Part shown: one piece after another, positions 1-8,483 of the stretch
How positions within the stretch are numbered: position 1 is the stretch's first letter
How the letters are laid out: every line of letters begins with the position of its first letter
NCBI RefSeq assembly: GCF_004151105.1
Contig: NZ_PHRF01000064.1
Span: 210,208 to 274,207, forward strand
Direction of reading: 5' to 3'
Origin: Streptomyces sp. L-9-10
GTDB lineage: Bacteria; Actinomycetota; Actinomycetes; Streptomycetales; Streptomycetaceae
DNA: 64,000 nucleotides
Notes under the pieces: model-generated
What the model saw: only the letters and a program-made list of their open reading frames with translations
Told to the model about the DNA's origin: nothing
The model's database searches: none
Translations under genes and position numbers: made by a program

Positions 1-70
1 GCCGTCATCCTTGGGGCCCGAGGAACGCATGTGCCACAAGAATCGAATATGAACCCGGAAACCCCACTTT

Positions 71-106
71 GGAGTGAACTCACCCCAGGTGTCTGCCGGT
101 TCACTC
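71..106. promoter_or_regulatory. Inverted repeat upstream of the LAETG surface protein
   Basis: An 8-bp inverted repeat (GAGTGAAC at 72-79 and GTTCACTC at 99-106) lies about 100 bases before the first gene. Its left half, AGTGA-AC-TCACC, also matches the older BldD half-site pattern AGTGA(N)TCACC. Both readings are inference from pattern; no binding has been shown here. Confidence 0.3.
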
Positions 107-201
107 TCCGTGCGTAAAGATTCCGGTGTCTCGGTCGCCACCGCCCCGTGTCCCCGTTGGGCGGGCCGGCGACACCAAATCTCTTGTGGGGGTTCCACAT
201 C

Positions 202-1131
202 TTGAACAGCAACACCTTCCGCATGCCCGCACGCCGCGCCGCCGCCCTGACGGCCGCCGCCGCCCTGACGGCGGGGCCCCTGCTCCTCGCCGCTCCGGCG
301 CGGGCCACCGAGGGCACGGACGACGGACGGGCGACCGCGGTCGTGCTCAGGGCAGGTCTCGACGTGTCCCTGCTCAACAAGACCCTCAACGTGCCTCTGC
401 GGGCCGCCCTGAACGAGGTGTCGGCGCCCGCGAGCGCGGACAAGACGACGCTGAGCGTCCAGCTGGACGGGGTCGACCAGGGCAGGGCCTTCACCGTGCT
501 GCGCGCCGACGTGGCCACCGCGAGGGCGACCGCCGACGCGCGCAAGGCGGAGGGATACAGCAACCTCGCCCACGCGAAGGTGCATGTGCCCGGACTGCCG
601 CTGCTCTCGCTCATCGAGATCCAGGAGGTCACCTCCAAGGCGGTCTGCGCGGCCGGGAAGCGGCCGGTCGCGGAGTCGGAGCTGCTCGGCCAGGTGACCG
701 TGCTCGGCAAGCGGGTCACGCTCTCCGCGGGCGGTCCCACCCGCGTCGAGGTCCCGGGCGTGGGCGAGGTGACACTCGATCTGTCCAAGACGCACACCAC
801 GTCCCGTACGGCCGCGGCCAGCGCGCTGGAACTGCGGGTGTCGATCAACCCGCTCAAGCTGAATGTCGCCGAGGTCGAGGGCACCGTCACGCTCGCCGGC
901 GCCACCTGCGAGTCGCCGAAGGCACCCGCGGCCACGACGACGCCGGAACCGGAGGAGTCCGCGCCCGCGAAGGCCGACACGAAGCCGCAGACCGTGGCGG
1001 AGCCGGCCGAGGAGAACCTCGCGGAGACGGGCGGCAACTCCATGACGCCGTACCTGGCGGGCGGCGCGGTGGCGCTGCTCGGGGCGGGCGGCGGAGCGCT
1101 GCTGCTGGCGAGGGCCGCGCGCCGGCGCTGA
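202..1131 (+). CDS. SCO1860-family LAETG-anchored surface protein
   Basis: Secreted protein predicted to be covalently fixed to the cell wall by a class E sortase. The N-terminus has a basic RR stretch followed by an Ala/Leu-rich signal peptide ending near APARA. The C-terminus has the sorting signal LAETG (about residues 274-278), a hydrophobic membrane segment and the basic tail ARRR. The middle is an uncharacterised beta-type domain, followed by a Pro/Glu/Thr-rich spacer just before LAETG. I prefer the TTG start at 202 because GTGGGGG lies about 9 bases upstream; ATG 223 and GTG 148 share the frame. The family name is established for streptomycetes; the ligand or role is unknown. Confidence 0.88.
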   Translation: MNSNTFRMPARRAAALTAAAALTAGPLLLAAPARATEGTDDGRATAVVLRAGLDVSLLNKTLNVPLRAALNEVSAPASADKTTLSVQLDGVDQGRAFTVLRADVATARATADARKAEGYSNLAHAKVHVPGLPLLSLIEIQEVTSKAVCAAGKRPVAESELLGQVTVLGKRVTLSAGGPTRVEVPGVGEVTLDLSKTHTTSRTAAASALELRVSINPLKLNVAEVEGTVTLAGATCESPKAPAATTTPEPEESAPAKADTKPQTVAEPAEENLAETGGNSMTPYLAGGAVALLGAGGGALLLARAARRR

Positions 1132-1318
1132 CCCGCTCCTGCCCGCTGACGTCATGTCAGGGCGGGGCCCGGGGGCGGCCCGGGGGGCCGGGAGCGGGAG
1201 GCGCTTCCGGCCCCCCGGGCCTTCGGGCCTTCGTCCGGGAGTGCTTCCGGCCCCTTGGGGCCATCGGCAGGCGGGCCGGTGCTCGGGCGCTGTCCGAGGC
1301 CCGGGTGGCGGCCCGCAC

Positions 1319-1591
1319 CGGTCCCGTGAGGTTCAGAAGGCCGGTGCTGTCCGCCCACTGGTCCACGCTGCCCGTCAGCGGCCGTCCCCGTAGCTCCGGA
1401 TCCGTGACCGTCGCCGACAGCGCCCGCGCGAACCGTTCGGCGTGCAGCACCTGGAACGGCCGGTTGTGATAACTCCGGCACGCCGGATCCACCGGTTCGG
1501 CGAGCCCGGACTCGTTCTGGAGCGCGCCCACCGTCTCGTACGCCTCGCACAGCCAGCGTTCCCGCTCCGGGTACTCCGTCGCCGTCCGCGT
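1319..1591 (-). pseudogene. C-terminal remnant of a DUF4037 protein
   Basis: Reading the minus strand from the cobC stop gives about 90 residues that resemble the end of DUF4037 (nucleotidyltransferase-like) proteins: ETVGALQNESGL, then SYHNRPFQVLHAERFARAL, then GSVDQWADSTGLL. The N-terminal two thirds, including any catalytic part, are absent, because cobC occupies the upstream DNA in another frame. The frame runs on to about 1157 into low-complexity Pro/Gly/Arg sequence. There is no start codon with a ribosome site at the break. I read this as a decayed or truncated gene; family recognition is from memory of motif order. Confidence 0.5.
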
Positions 1592-2658
1592 CAGCCGACC
1601 GCCGTCAGCGCCTGGTCCAGGGCCTGGAGGAAACGGTTCGTCGTGGCCCGGTCGCGGACCGCGAGCCGCAGCCAGTCGCGGTCGAGCCCCGGGAAGGTGT
1701 CGCCGCGCCGGGCGGCGAAGCCCAGCGTGCGGAGCCTGGCCCGCACCGCGTCCGCGCGCTTCACCCGTATCAGCACGAACGGGCCTTCCGCCGCCTCCAC
1801 CGTCCGCACCTCATCGAACTCCGCGAGCCCGGCCAGCAGATGCGCGCGCTCCACCGCGATCCGGCACGCCGCCTGCTCCGCCTCCGCCAGCGCGGCGGGG
1901 GACATGCACGCCTCCGCCGCCGCCAGCGCGGGCGTCGAGACCGGCCACAGCGGCTGCGCGCGCTCCAGCGCCGTGACGGTGCCCGGCTCGGCCAGGACAT
2001 AGCCGATCCGCAGCCCCGCCAGGCCCCAGGTCTTGGTGAGGCTGCGCAGCACGACGAGCCCCGGCACGTCCATTCGCCCGGCCAGCCCCTCCGGCTCGCC
2101 CGGCACCGCGTCCATGAACGCCTCGTCCACCACCAGCGTCCGGCCGGGACGGGCCAGCTTCGCTATCGCCTCGGCCGGGTGGAGCACGGACGTCGGGTTG
2201 GTCGGATTCCCGAGCACCACCAGATCCGCCTCGTCGGGCACGGCCTCCGGATCCAGCCGGAACCCGTCCTCCGGGCGCAGCAGCACCCGCCGCACCTCAT
2301 GGCCCGCGTCCCGCAGCGCCGCCTCCGGTTCGGTGAACTGCGGATGGACGACCACGGGCCGACGGGCCGGGAGCGCGCGGGCCAGCAGCACGAACGCCTC
2401 CGCCGCCCCCGCCGTCAGCAGCGTCCGCTCGACCGGCAGTCCGTGCCGCGCCGCGACCGCCGCGCGGGCCGCCCGCCCGTCCGGGTAGGCGGCGAGCCCG
2501 GTCAGCGAGTCGGCGATGCGCGCGCGCAGCCACTCCGGGGGAGTGCCCGTACGGACATTGACCGCGAGATCGATCAGCCCGGCGGCGCCGTCCCGTACTT
2601 CCGCGTCGCCGTGGTGGCGCAGATCGTGGCTGTCAGCGCGCGTAGACACGGCAGTCAC
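1591..2658 (-). CDS. cobC: Threonine-phosphate decarboxylase-like PLP enzyme CobC (Rv2231c family)
   Basis: Fold-type I PLP aminotransferase-like enzyme of 355 residues. It is expected to make (R)-1-amino-2-propanol phosphate, the linker that CobD attaches to adenosylcobyric acid. Visible family marks are the glycine loop TAGAAEAF, the NPTNP motif, VDEAFMD, and the PLP-lysine segment SLTKTWGLAGLRIGY around residue 210. It starts with GTG and overlaps the end of a small upstream ORF, so translation may be coupled. It sits in the minus-strand cobalamin group with the CobE-like gene. No frame damage is seen. Confidence 0.88.
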   Translation of the reverse strand: MTAVSTRADSHDLRHHGDAEVRDGAAGLIDLAVNVRTGTPPEWLRARIADSLTGLAAYPDGRAARAAVAARHGLPVERTLLTAGAAEAFVLLARALPARRPVVVHPQFTEPEAALRDAGHEVRRVLLRPEDGFRLDPEAVPDEADLVVLGNPTNPTSVLHPAEAIAKLARPGRTLVVDEAFMDAVPGEPEGLAGRMDVPGLVVLRSLTKTWGLAGLRIGYVLAEPGTVTALERAQPLWPVSTPALAAAEACMSPAALAEAEQAACRIAVERAHLLAGLAEFDEVRTVEAAEGPFVLIRVKRADAVRARLRTLGFAARRGDTFPGLDRDWLRLAVRDRATTNRFLQALDQALTAVG

Positions 2659-2803
2659 GGGGGTCGTCGCCGGATATGGCGTCCGGCGTCTGCGACGGGG
2701 CCGACGACGGCCGGGGAAACGACAGCCGGGGAAGCGACCGCGATCCCCGCTGCGGGGACGTCACTCCCCGGCTGTTCTCGATGGGCTGGACGACACGGAT
2801 CAC
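2633..2803 (-). CDS. Small ORF overlapping the start of cobC, unknown function
   Basis: A 56-codon frame starting with GTG at 2803 directly follows an excellent ribosome site (GGGAAAGGAG). It runs 26 bases into cobC in a different frame. The product begins VIRVVQPIEN and then becomes Ser/Pro/Arg-rich with no recognisable domain. The strong SD and tight overlap suggest it is translated and couples to cobC. The low-complexity C-terminus argues that the peptide itself may matter less than the coupling. No homologue was recognised. Confidence 0.42.
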   Translation of the reverse strand: MIRVVQPIENSRGVTSPQRGSRSLPRLSFPRPSSAPSQTPDAISGDDPRDCRVYAR

Positions 2804-2884
2804 CGGGCTCCTTTCCCTTGCTCCCGCCACCGGTGTCCCCGGGGCGTCACCACACGGTCCGCGCTCTGCCGCGAGGCCGCTGCA

Positions 2885-2945
2885 CTCTGTTTGCCTGTTT
2901 GCCTGTCTGTCTGCGTCTGCTTCTGCCTGTCCGGCTGTCCGCCTA
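2885..2945. repeat. Degenerate CTGTTTGC / CTGTCTG tract
   Basis: The spacer between the CobE-like gene and the small ORF holds a run of short imperfect repeats (TTTGCCTG twice, then CTGTCTGTCTGCG). On the minus strand this is a purine-rich CAGACAGACAGGCAAACAGGC tract. It lies in the untranslated leader between the two genes and codes for nothing. Confidence 0.6.
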
Positions 2946-2960
2946 CTGCCGACACCGACA

Positions 2961-3503
2961 TCATTTCCGCCCAGGCCGGTTCCACTCCGACTGGCTTCTA
3001 TCCGCCACGGCACAGGTGACCGACGCGGGCCCGGCGCCGGTGCCCGACTTCCGTTTCGGTACGAGCAGTTCGCCCCCGCCCGCGAGCGCTGCCGCCTCGG
3101 CGACGGACGGCGTCCCCAGCGCCGCCAGCGGAGCCCCGGACGGATTCGGTACGGCGATCGCGGCCAGCAGCGCGGCCGGGTACCCCCTCAGCGGGACGCC
3201 GAGCCGCGCCGCGGCCCCGGCGATCCCCGCCTCGCCGGTCCTGCTCTCGGCCGTGGCCAGCTCGACGAGGGCGCGTGGCGAGAGTCCGGCGTCCCGCAGC
3301 GTGGTCCCGATCAGCCCGAGCACCTCCGCCACGGACACGCCGGAGCGCGCGCCGACCCCCACGACAAGCGCCGGCTCCGGCGCGCACCCCGGCTCCGGCT
3401 CTGGGGCGCGCTCCGGCTCCCGCCCCGGACATTCCGGCCCCTGCCCCCGCTGTCCCGGCGCGCGCTCCGGATGTGCGAAGTGCCGGTCCGATCCGCTATG
3501 CAA
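2961..3503 (-). CDS. Cobalamin biosynthesis protein, CobE / CbiG C-terminal domain
   Basis: The conserved part starts at PALVVGVGARSGVSV and runs through ATAESRTGEAGIAGAAARLGVPLRGYP to GGELLVPKRKSG, which is the CobE/GbiG (CbiG C-terminal) domain. CbiG-type proteins act on the precorrin ring around C20/C21 release; the stand-alone domain is common in actinobacteria and its exact step is unsettled. The start is uncertain. TTG 3503 is the nearest in-frame start upstream of the domain, but it has no clear SD and the first 40 residues are a Pro/Glu-rich stretch. That start lies back to back with the ZIP transporter start on the other strand. Confidence 0.75.
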   Translation of the reverse strand: MHSGSDRHFAHPERAPGQRGQGPECPGREPERAPEPEPGCAPEPALVVGVGARSGVSVAEVLGLIGTTLRDAGLSPRALVELATAESRTGEAGIAGAAARLGVPLRGYPAALLAAIAVPNPSGAPLAALGTPSVAEAAALAGGGELLVPKRKSGTGAGPASVTCAVADRSQSEWNRPGRK

Positions 3504-3509
3504 GGGCCC

Positions 3510-4256
3510 ATGGCGGTGTTCGTCGCGCTCGGCGCGTTCCTCATGACGCTGTTCGGCGGGTGGACGGCGCAGCGCGTCACCGACCGCCGCCATCTCGTAC
3601 TGGGCCTGGCCGGGGGGCTCATGCTCGGCGTGGTCGGACTGGATCTGCTGCCCGAGGCGATGCACGCCGCGAGCGGCGAGATCCTCGGGGTGCCCCAGGC
3701 GCTGCTGCTGTTCGTGGGCGGCTTTCTCGTAGCCCATCTGGTGGAACGTTTGCTCGCCGTCCGCCGCGCGTCCCACGGCGGCGACCCGCACGGCTCCGGC
3801 CCCCCTGCCGGGGAGCGGGTGCCCCAGGTGGGGCTGACCGCAGCGGCGGCCATGGTGGGCCACAGCCTGATGGACGGCATCGCGCTCGGCGCGGCCTTCC
3901 AGGTCGGCGGCGGCATGGGCACCGCCGTCGCCCTCGCCGTCATCGCCCATGACTTCGCCGACGGCTTCAACACGTACACGATCACCAGCCTGTACGGGAA
4001 CGACCGGCGCCGAGCGATCACGATGCTCGTCGCGGACGCGATCGCGCCGGTAGTCGGCGCCGCGTCCACCCTGCTGTTCACCCTCCCGGCAGAAGCGCTC
4101 GGCAGCTACCTCGGCTTCTTCGCGGGCGTCCTGCTCTATCTCGCCGCCGCCGAGATCCTGCCCGAGGCGCACCACGACCACCCCGCGCGCTCCACGCTGC
4201 TCTGCACGGTCCTCGGCGTGGGCTTCATCTGGGTGGTGGTCGGCGTCGCCGACTGA
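3510..4256 (+). CDS. ZIP family divalent metal transporter
   Basis: Integral membrane protein of 248 residues with about eight hydrophobic segments. TM4 carries the metal-site signature GHSLMDGIALGAAF and TM5 carries HDFADGFNTY, both diagnostic of ZIP (ZupT-like) importers. A His/Gly-containing loop (ASHGGDPHGSG) lies between TM3 and TM4, as is usual in ZIPs. ATG 3510 is chosen, with AAGGG just ahead; ATG 3498 is in frame. It is embedded between two cobalamin gene groups and convergent with cobB, so cobalt or zinc supply for corrin synthesis is a reasonable inference. Substrate specificity cannot be read from the sequence. Confidence 0.85.
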   Translation: MAVFVALGAFLMTLFGGWTAQRVTDRRHLVLGLAGGLMLGVVGLDLLPEAMHAASGEILGVPQALLLFVGGFLVAHLVERLLAVRRASHGGDPHGSGPPAGERVPQVGLTAAAAMVGHSLMDGIALGAAFQVGGGMGTAVALAVIAHDFADGFNTYTITSLYGNDRRRAITMLVADAIAPVVGAASTLLFTLPAEALGSYLGFFAGVLLYLAAAEILPEAHHDHPARSTLLCTVLGVGFIWVVVGVAD

Positions 4257-4258
4257 CC

Positions 4259-4303
4259 CGGGGCACACGGGGCACACGGGGCACCCGGGGCGCGCGTGCC
4301 CCG
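4259..4303. terminator. Repeat-containing hairpin between convergent zip gene and cobB
   Basis: Tandem CGGGGCACA units end in an inverted repeat, CGGGGCAC (4277-4284) pairing with GTGCCCCG (4296-4303). The position between two convergent stops (4256 and 4316) fits a shared terminator. There is no U-tract, as is common in Streptomyces. Confidence 0.55.
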
Positions 4304-4315
4304 CCGGCCCCTCCG

Positions 4316-5731
4316 TCACGCCGTACATCTCTCCACGAACCGCCGCGCCAGCTCCGGCGCCGCCGCCCAGTGCGTATGCAGATAGCTCGCGTGCACGCCC
4401 CCCTGTACGAACCCCTCCACCCTGCGCTCGGGATGCACCACGCCCCACGCCGGAGCCGCACCGGCGCCCGGCTCCAGCAACGTCCGGTGGAACTCATGCC
4501 CGCGTACACGCGTACCGGCCCGCGCCAGCGCGCTGTCGCCGACCGCCACCGCCTCCCGGTAGCCCAGCGTCAGCCGTCCCGACATCCGCGCGTCGGCGGC
4601 CAGCACCCCGCACATCGGCGCCCCGTCCAGGGAGCGCGCCAGATACAGCAGCCCGGCGCACTCGGCGGCCACCGGAGCGCCGGAGTACGCCAGCTCCGCC
4701 ACGGCCTTGCGCAGCGGCTCATTGGCCGACAGCTCCGGCGCGTACACCTCGGGGAACCCGCCGCCGATCACCAGACCCCTGGTGCCCGCCGGGAGTTCCT
4801 CGTCCCGCAGCGGATCGAACGGGACGACGTCCGCGCCCGCCGCCGCCAGCAGCTCGGTGTGCTCCGCGTACGAGAAGGTGAAGGCGGACCCGCCGGCCAC
4901 CGCGATCACCGGCCGGCCCGCGCCCGCCACGGGGGCGACCGGCTCGACCGCCGGCTCCCACGGCGTCACATCGAGCGCCGGCGCACTGCGCGCGAGCGCC
5001 AGCAGCGCCTCCAGATCGCACCCCGCCCGCACCCGCGCGGCCAGCTCCCGCATCGACCCGACCGCCTCCGCGCGCCGCTCGGCGACCGGCACCAGACCCA
5101 GATGGCGCGAGGGCGCGGTGACCCCGTCGGCGCGCCGCAGCACCCCCATGACCGGTACGCCCGACTCGTCCAGCGCCTCGCGCAGCAGCCGTTCGTGCCG
5201 GTCGGTGGCGACCTTGTTGAGGATCACCCCGCCGATCCGTACCTCCGGATCCCAGGAGGCGAAGCCGTGCACCAGCGCCGCCACCGAACGCGACTGCGAC
5301 GAGGCGTCCACCACCAGGACCACCGGCGCGCGCAGCAGCTTCGACACCTGGGCGGTGGAGGCCAGTTCGCCCTGGCCCGACGCGCCGTCGTAGAGCCCCA
5401 TCACGCCCTCGACGACCGCCAGGTCGCAGCCCGCCGCGCCATGCGCGAACAGCGGCCCGATCAGACCGGGACCGCACATGTACGCGTCGAGATTGCGGCC
5501 CGGCCGGACACGGGCGGCAGCCCCCGGGGCGCCGGCCGGTCCCGAGGCGCCCGCCGCCGCAGGGGAGACGGCCAGCGCGTGATACCCCGGATCGATGTAG
5601 TCGGGCCCGACCTTGTGCGGGGACACGGCCAGACCGCGTTCCGAGAAGGCCGCCATCAGCCCCGTCGCGACCGTGGTCTTGCCGCTCCCCGAGGAGGGGG
5701 CGGCGATGACCAGGCGCGGGACGTTCACCAT
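4316..5731 (-). CDS. cobB: Cobyrinate a,c-diamide synthase CobB (CbiA family)
   Basis: Amidates the a and c side chains of cobyrinic acid (hydrogenobyrinic acid in aerobic pathways) using glutamine and ATP. The N-terminal dethiobiotin-synthetase-like ATPase shows the P-loop APSSGSGKTT at about residue 10 and KVGPDYIDPGYH. The C-terminal class I glutaminase has its nucleophile in AAECAGLLYLA near residue 360 and a terminal HASYLHTHW with the catalytic His. At 471 residues it has normal length. ATG 5731 lies 7 bases after the cobO stop, so it is co-translated as the last gene of the riboswitch-led operon. Confidence 0.95.
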   Translation of the reverse strand: MVNVPRLVIAAPSSGSGKTTVATGLMAAFSERGLAVSPHKVGPDYIDPGYHALAVSPAAAGASGPAGAPGAAARVRPGRNLDAYMCGPGLIGPLFAHGAAGCDLAVVEGVMGLYDGASGQGELASTAQVSKLLRAPVVLVVDASSQSRSVAALVHGFASWDPEVRIGGVILNKVATDRHERLLREALDESGVPVMGVLRRADGVTAPSRHLGLVPVAERRAEAVGSMRELAARVRAGCDLEALLALARSAPALDVTPWEPAVEPVAPVAGAGRPVIAVAGGSAFTFSYAEHTELLAAAGADVVPFDPLRDEELPAGTRGLVIGGGFPEVYAPELSANEPLRKAVAELAYSGAPVAAECAGLLYLARSLDGAPMCGVLAADARMSGRLTLGYREAVAVGDSALARAGTRVRGHEFHRTLLEPGAGAAPAWGVVHPERRVEGFVQGGVHASYLHTHWAAAPELARRFVERCTA

Positions 5732-5738
5732 GGGACGT

Positions 5739-6338
5739 TCACCACTCGATACCTCTCTGGCCCTTCTGGCCCGCGTCCATCGGATGCTTGACCTTCGTCA
5801 TCTCCGTCACGAGATCCGCGAAGTCCATCAGCTTCCCGGGGGCGTTGCGCCCGGTGATCACCACATGCTGGGTGCCGGGGCGTTCGCGCAGCACCTCGAT
5901 CACCTCGTCGGTGTCCACCCACCCCCAGTGCAGCGGATAGGCGAACTCGTCCAGCACGTACAGCTTGTGCGTCTCGGCCTCCAGATCGCGCTTGACCTGC
6001 TCCCAGCCCTCGCGCGCCGCCTCCTCGTTGGAGTACTGCGCGTCGCGCTGCACCCAGGACCAGCCCTCGCCCATCTTGTGCCAGGCGACAGGACCGCCCT
6101 CGCCGCTCGCCCCCAGCACCTTCAGCGCCCGCTCCTCGCCGACCTTCCACTTCGCGGACTTCACGAACTGGAACACCCCGACCGGCCACCCCTGCGTCCA
6201 GGCGCGCAGCGCGAGCCCGAAGGCCGCCGTCGACTTGCCCTTGCCGGTGCCGGTGTGGACGAGGACGAGTGGGCGGTTGCGGCGCTGACGGGTGGTGAGC
6301 CCGTCGTCCGGTACGGATTCCGGCTGTCCCTGTGGCAT
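5739..6338 (-). CDS. cobO: Cob(I)yrinic acid a,c-diamide adenosyltransferase CobO
   Basis: Transfers the 5'-deoxyadenosyl group from ATP to the reduced cobalt (BtuR/CobA/CobO family). The protein has 199 residues with the P-loop HTGTGKGKSTAAFG at about residue 28, then VGVFQFVK, YVLDEFAYPLHW and HVVITGRNAP, all family hallmarks. The start codon shares one base with the stop of the upstream chelatase gene (TAATG), and cobB follows at once, indicating translational coupling across the operon. Confidence 0.95.
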   Translation of the reverse strand: MPQGQPESVPDDGLTTRQRRNRPLVLVHTGTGKGKSTAAFGLALRAWTQGWPVGVFQFVKSAKWKVGEERALKVLGASGEGGPVAWHKMGEGWSWVQRDAQYSNEEAAREGWEQVKRDLEAETHKLYVLDEFAYPLHWGWVDTDEVIEVLRERPGTQHVVITGRNAPGKLMDFADLVTEMTKVKHPMDAGQKGQRGIEW

Positions 6339-8455
6339 TAAGCGGCCCTCCTGGGTCGTCCGTTGTGTGCCTGCGCCTGCCGTACATCCCGCTGTACGTC
6401 CCTGACCAGGCCCGCGATGCTGTCCGCGCGCAGCTCGTCGAGCGTGATGGCCGTACCCTCCAGATCCGCGGCGAGCGACGCGGCCAGACCGAGCCGTACC
6501 GGACCCGACTCGCAGTCCACGACCACCGAGGCGGTCCCCTCCGAGGCGTGCAGCCGCGCCGCACGCGCCGCCAGCGCCACCGGATCAGCGCCGTCCGCCG
6601 TCCGCGCGCCGGTCGCCCGGCCGTCCGTCACCACGAGCAGCAGCGGACGCCGCGCCGGGTCCCGCATCCGCTCCACCCGCAGCACGTCATGCGCCTTGAG
6701 CAGCCCGGCGGCGAGCGGTGTACGCCCGCCCGTCGGCAGCGACTCCAGCCGGGCCGCCGCCGCGTCCACCGACGAGGTGGGCGGCAGCGCGACCGCCGCC
6801 TCCTTGCCCCGGAAGGTGATCAGACCGACCTTGTCGCGCCGCTGGTACGCGTCCAGCAGCAGGGAGAGCACCGCGCCCTTCACCGCGCTCATCCGCCGCC
6901 TGGCCGCCATCGAGCCCGACGCGTCGACCACGAACAGCACGAGATTCCCCTCGCGCCCCTCCCGGGTCGCCTGCCGCAGATCGTCCCTGCGCACCACCAG
7001 GCCCGGACCGCTGCGCCCGCGCGCCCGCTGGTGCGGGGCCGCCGCCTGTACGGTCGCCGCCAGATGCAGCTTGGTGAGCGCGCCCCTGGGCTGCCGGGAC
7101 CCGGTCGTCCTGCCGTGTTCGGTACGGGCCCGGGAGCGCCGGCCGGCCGCGCCCTCGCCCAGACCCGGCACGCTCAGCGTCTTCGTACGGAACGGTTCGG
7201 CGGCCCGTACCGCGGACTGCTCACCGGCCCCGGCGGGACCCGTCCGCCCCTGGGGCTCCGCCTCCGCGGGCGTGTCGTCCCGCGCCTCCGGGTCGTGCTC
7301 GACGGGCGTGTCGTCCTGCCCGGACCCGGACTCGTGCGGCGTGCCGGGGGCTCCGGACCCCTCAGGACCGGACCGCGGCGGGATGCCACCGCCACCGCCG
7401 GGCCCGTCAGGACCCGGGTCGTCGTCCCCGCCGTCGCCGTCCTCTCCCTCGAACTCGTCCAGCGTGTCGTCGAGCTTGTCCTCGTCGAGCCCCGGCGCGT
7501 CGAAGGGGTTACGGCGCCGCCGGTGCGGCAGCGCCAGCAGCGCGGCCTGCCGTACGTCCTCGGCGAGCACGTCCGTACGCCCCGCCCACGCGGCCAGCGC
7601 CGTCGCGGTCCGCGCCATCACGATGTCGGCCCGCATCCCGTCCACCTCGAACGCGGCGCAGGTCGCGGCTATCCGGAGCAGCGCGGCGTCGCCGAGACGC
7701 ACCTCGGACAGCAGCGCCCGCGCGGCGACGATCCGGTCCCGCAGCGCGGTCTCCTCCTCGGCCCAGCGCGCCGCGAACCCGGCCGGATCGTCGTCGAACG
7801 CCAGCCGCCGCCGTACGACCTCCACCCGCTGCTCCGGCTCGCGCGAGGCCGCGACCTCCACGGTCAGCCCGAAACGGTCGAGCAACTGCGGCCGCAGCTC
7901 GCCCTCCTCGGGGTTCATCGTCCCGACGAGCAGGAAACGCGCCGCGTGCCGTACGGAGACGCCCTCGCGCTCGACGTACGAGGCGCCCATGGCGGCGGCG
8001 TCCAGCAGCAGGTCGACCAGGTGGTCATGGAGGAGGTTGACCTCGTCGACGTAGAGCACCCCGCGGTGCGCGTCGGCGAGCAGACCGGGCTCGAAAGCCT
8101 TCACGCCCTCGGACAGCGCCCGTTCGATGTCCAGCGCGCCCACGAGCCGGTCCTCCGAGGCGCCCACGGGCAGCTCGACCATCCGGGCGGGCCTGGACGC
8201 GCCGGGAGCCGTCTCGTGCGGCCCGTCGGGGCACCGCGGATCGGGCGCGGCGGGATCGCAGCTGAACCGGCATCCCGCGACGACCGGCACCTCCGGCAGC
8301 AGCGCCGAAAGGGCGCGTACGGCCGTGGACTTGGCGGTGCCCTTCTCACCCCGCACGAGCACACCGCCCACGGCGGGGCTCACCGCGTTGAGCAACAGGG
8401 CGAGCCGCAGATCGTCCATTCCCACCACGGCGGTGAACGGAAAGGGGGTGCTCAT
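6338..8455 (-). CDS. Putative cobaltochelatase, AAA+/VWA (ChlD/BchD-type fusion)
   Basis: A 705-residue Mg-chelatase D-like protein that joins an AAA+ ATPase module and an integrin I (VWA) domain. The P-loop GEKGTAKST is at 36-44 and Walker B LYVDEVNLL is near 126. An acidic, Gly/Pro-rich linker follows at about 318-400, then the MIDAS motif DASGS near residue 508 and a TDGRA element. In actinobacteria this fused form works with CobN to insert cobalt into hydrogenobyrinate diamide; cobN is not in this window. It lies between cobQ and cobO in one operon. A role in another metal chelation is possible but less likely here. Confidence 0.9.
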   Translation of the reverse strand: MSTPFPFTAVVGMDDLRLALLLNAVSPAVGGVLVRGEKGTAKSTAVRALSALLPEVPVVAGCRFSCDPAAPDPRCPDGPHETAPGASRPARMVELPVGASEDRLVGALDIERALSEGVKAFEPGLLADAHRGVLYVDEVNLLHDHLVDLLLDAAAMGASYVEREGVSVRHAARFLLVGTMNPEEGELRPQLLDRFGLTVEVAASREPEQRVEVVRRRLAFDDDPAGFAARWAEEETALRDRIVAARALLSEVRLGDAALLRIAATCAAFEVDGMRADIVMARTATALAAWAGRTDVLAEDVRQAALLALPHRRRRNPFDAPGLDEDKLDDTLDEFEGEDGDGGDDDPGPDGPGGGGGIPPRSGPEGSGAPGTPHESGSGQDDTPVEHDPEARDDTPAEAEPQGRTGPAGAGEQSAVRAAEPFRTKTLSVPGLGEGAAGRRSRARTEHGRTTGSRQPRGALTKLHLAATVQAAAPHQRARGRSGPGLVVRRDDLRQATREGREGNLVLFVVDASGSMAARRRMSAVKGAVLSLLLDAYQRRDKVGLITFRGKEAAVALPPTSSVDAAAARLESLPTGGRTPLAAGLLKAHDVLRVERMRDPARRPLLLVVTDGRATGARTADGADPVALAARAARLHASEGTASVVVDCESGPVRLGLAASLAADLEGTAITLDELRADSIAGLVRDVQRDVRQAQAHNGRPRRAA

Positions 8456-8483
8456 ATGCTGATCGCTCCTTCGAAGATGGTCG

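Noticed and set aside
1152..1550. Overlapping minus-strand frames of 124-132 codons downstream of the surface protein
   Set aside because: Only one of the frames shows family similarity (the DUF4037 tail), and it lacks a proper start and N-terminus; I list it as a remnant rather than a gene.
2659..2960. Possible second cobalamin riboswitch before cobC
   Set aside because: The diagnostic blocks (GCCACTGT and the GAGCCAGGA box) are absent on the minus strand; only a repeat tract and a small ORF with a strong SD are present.
4225..4509. Minus-strand frame with VPRVPRVPRV-like repeats
   Set aside because: It arises from the GGGGCACAC repeat in the convergent spacer and overlaps cobB in the wrong frame.
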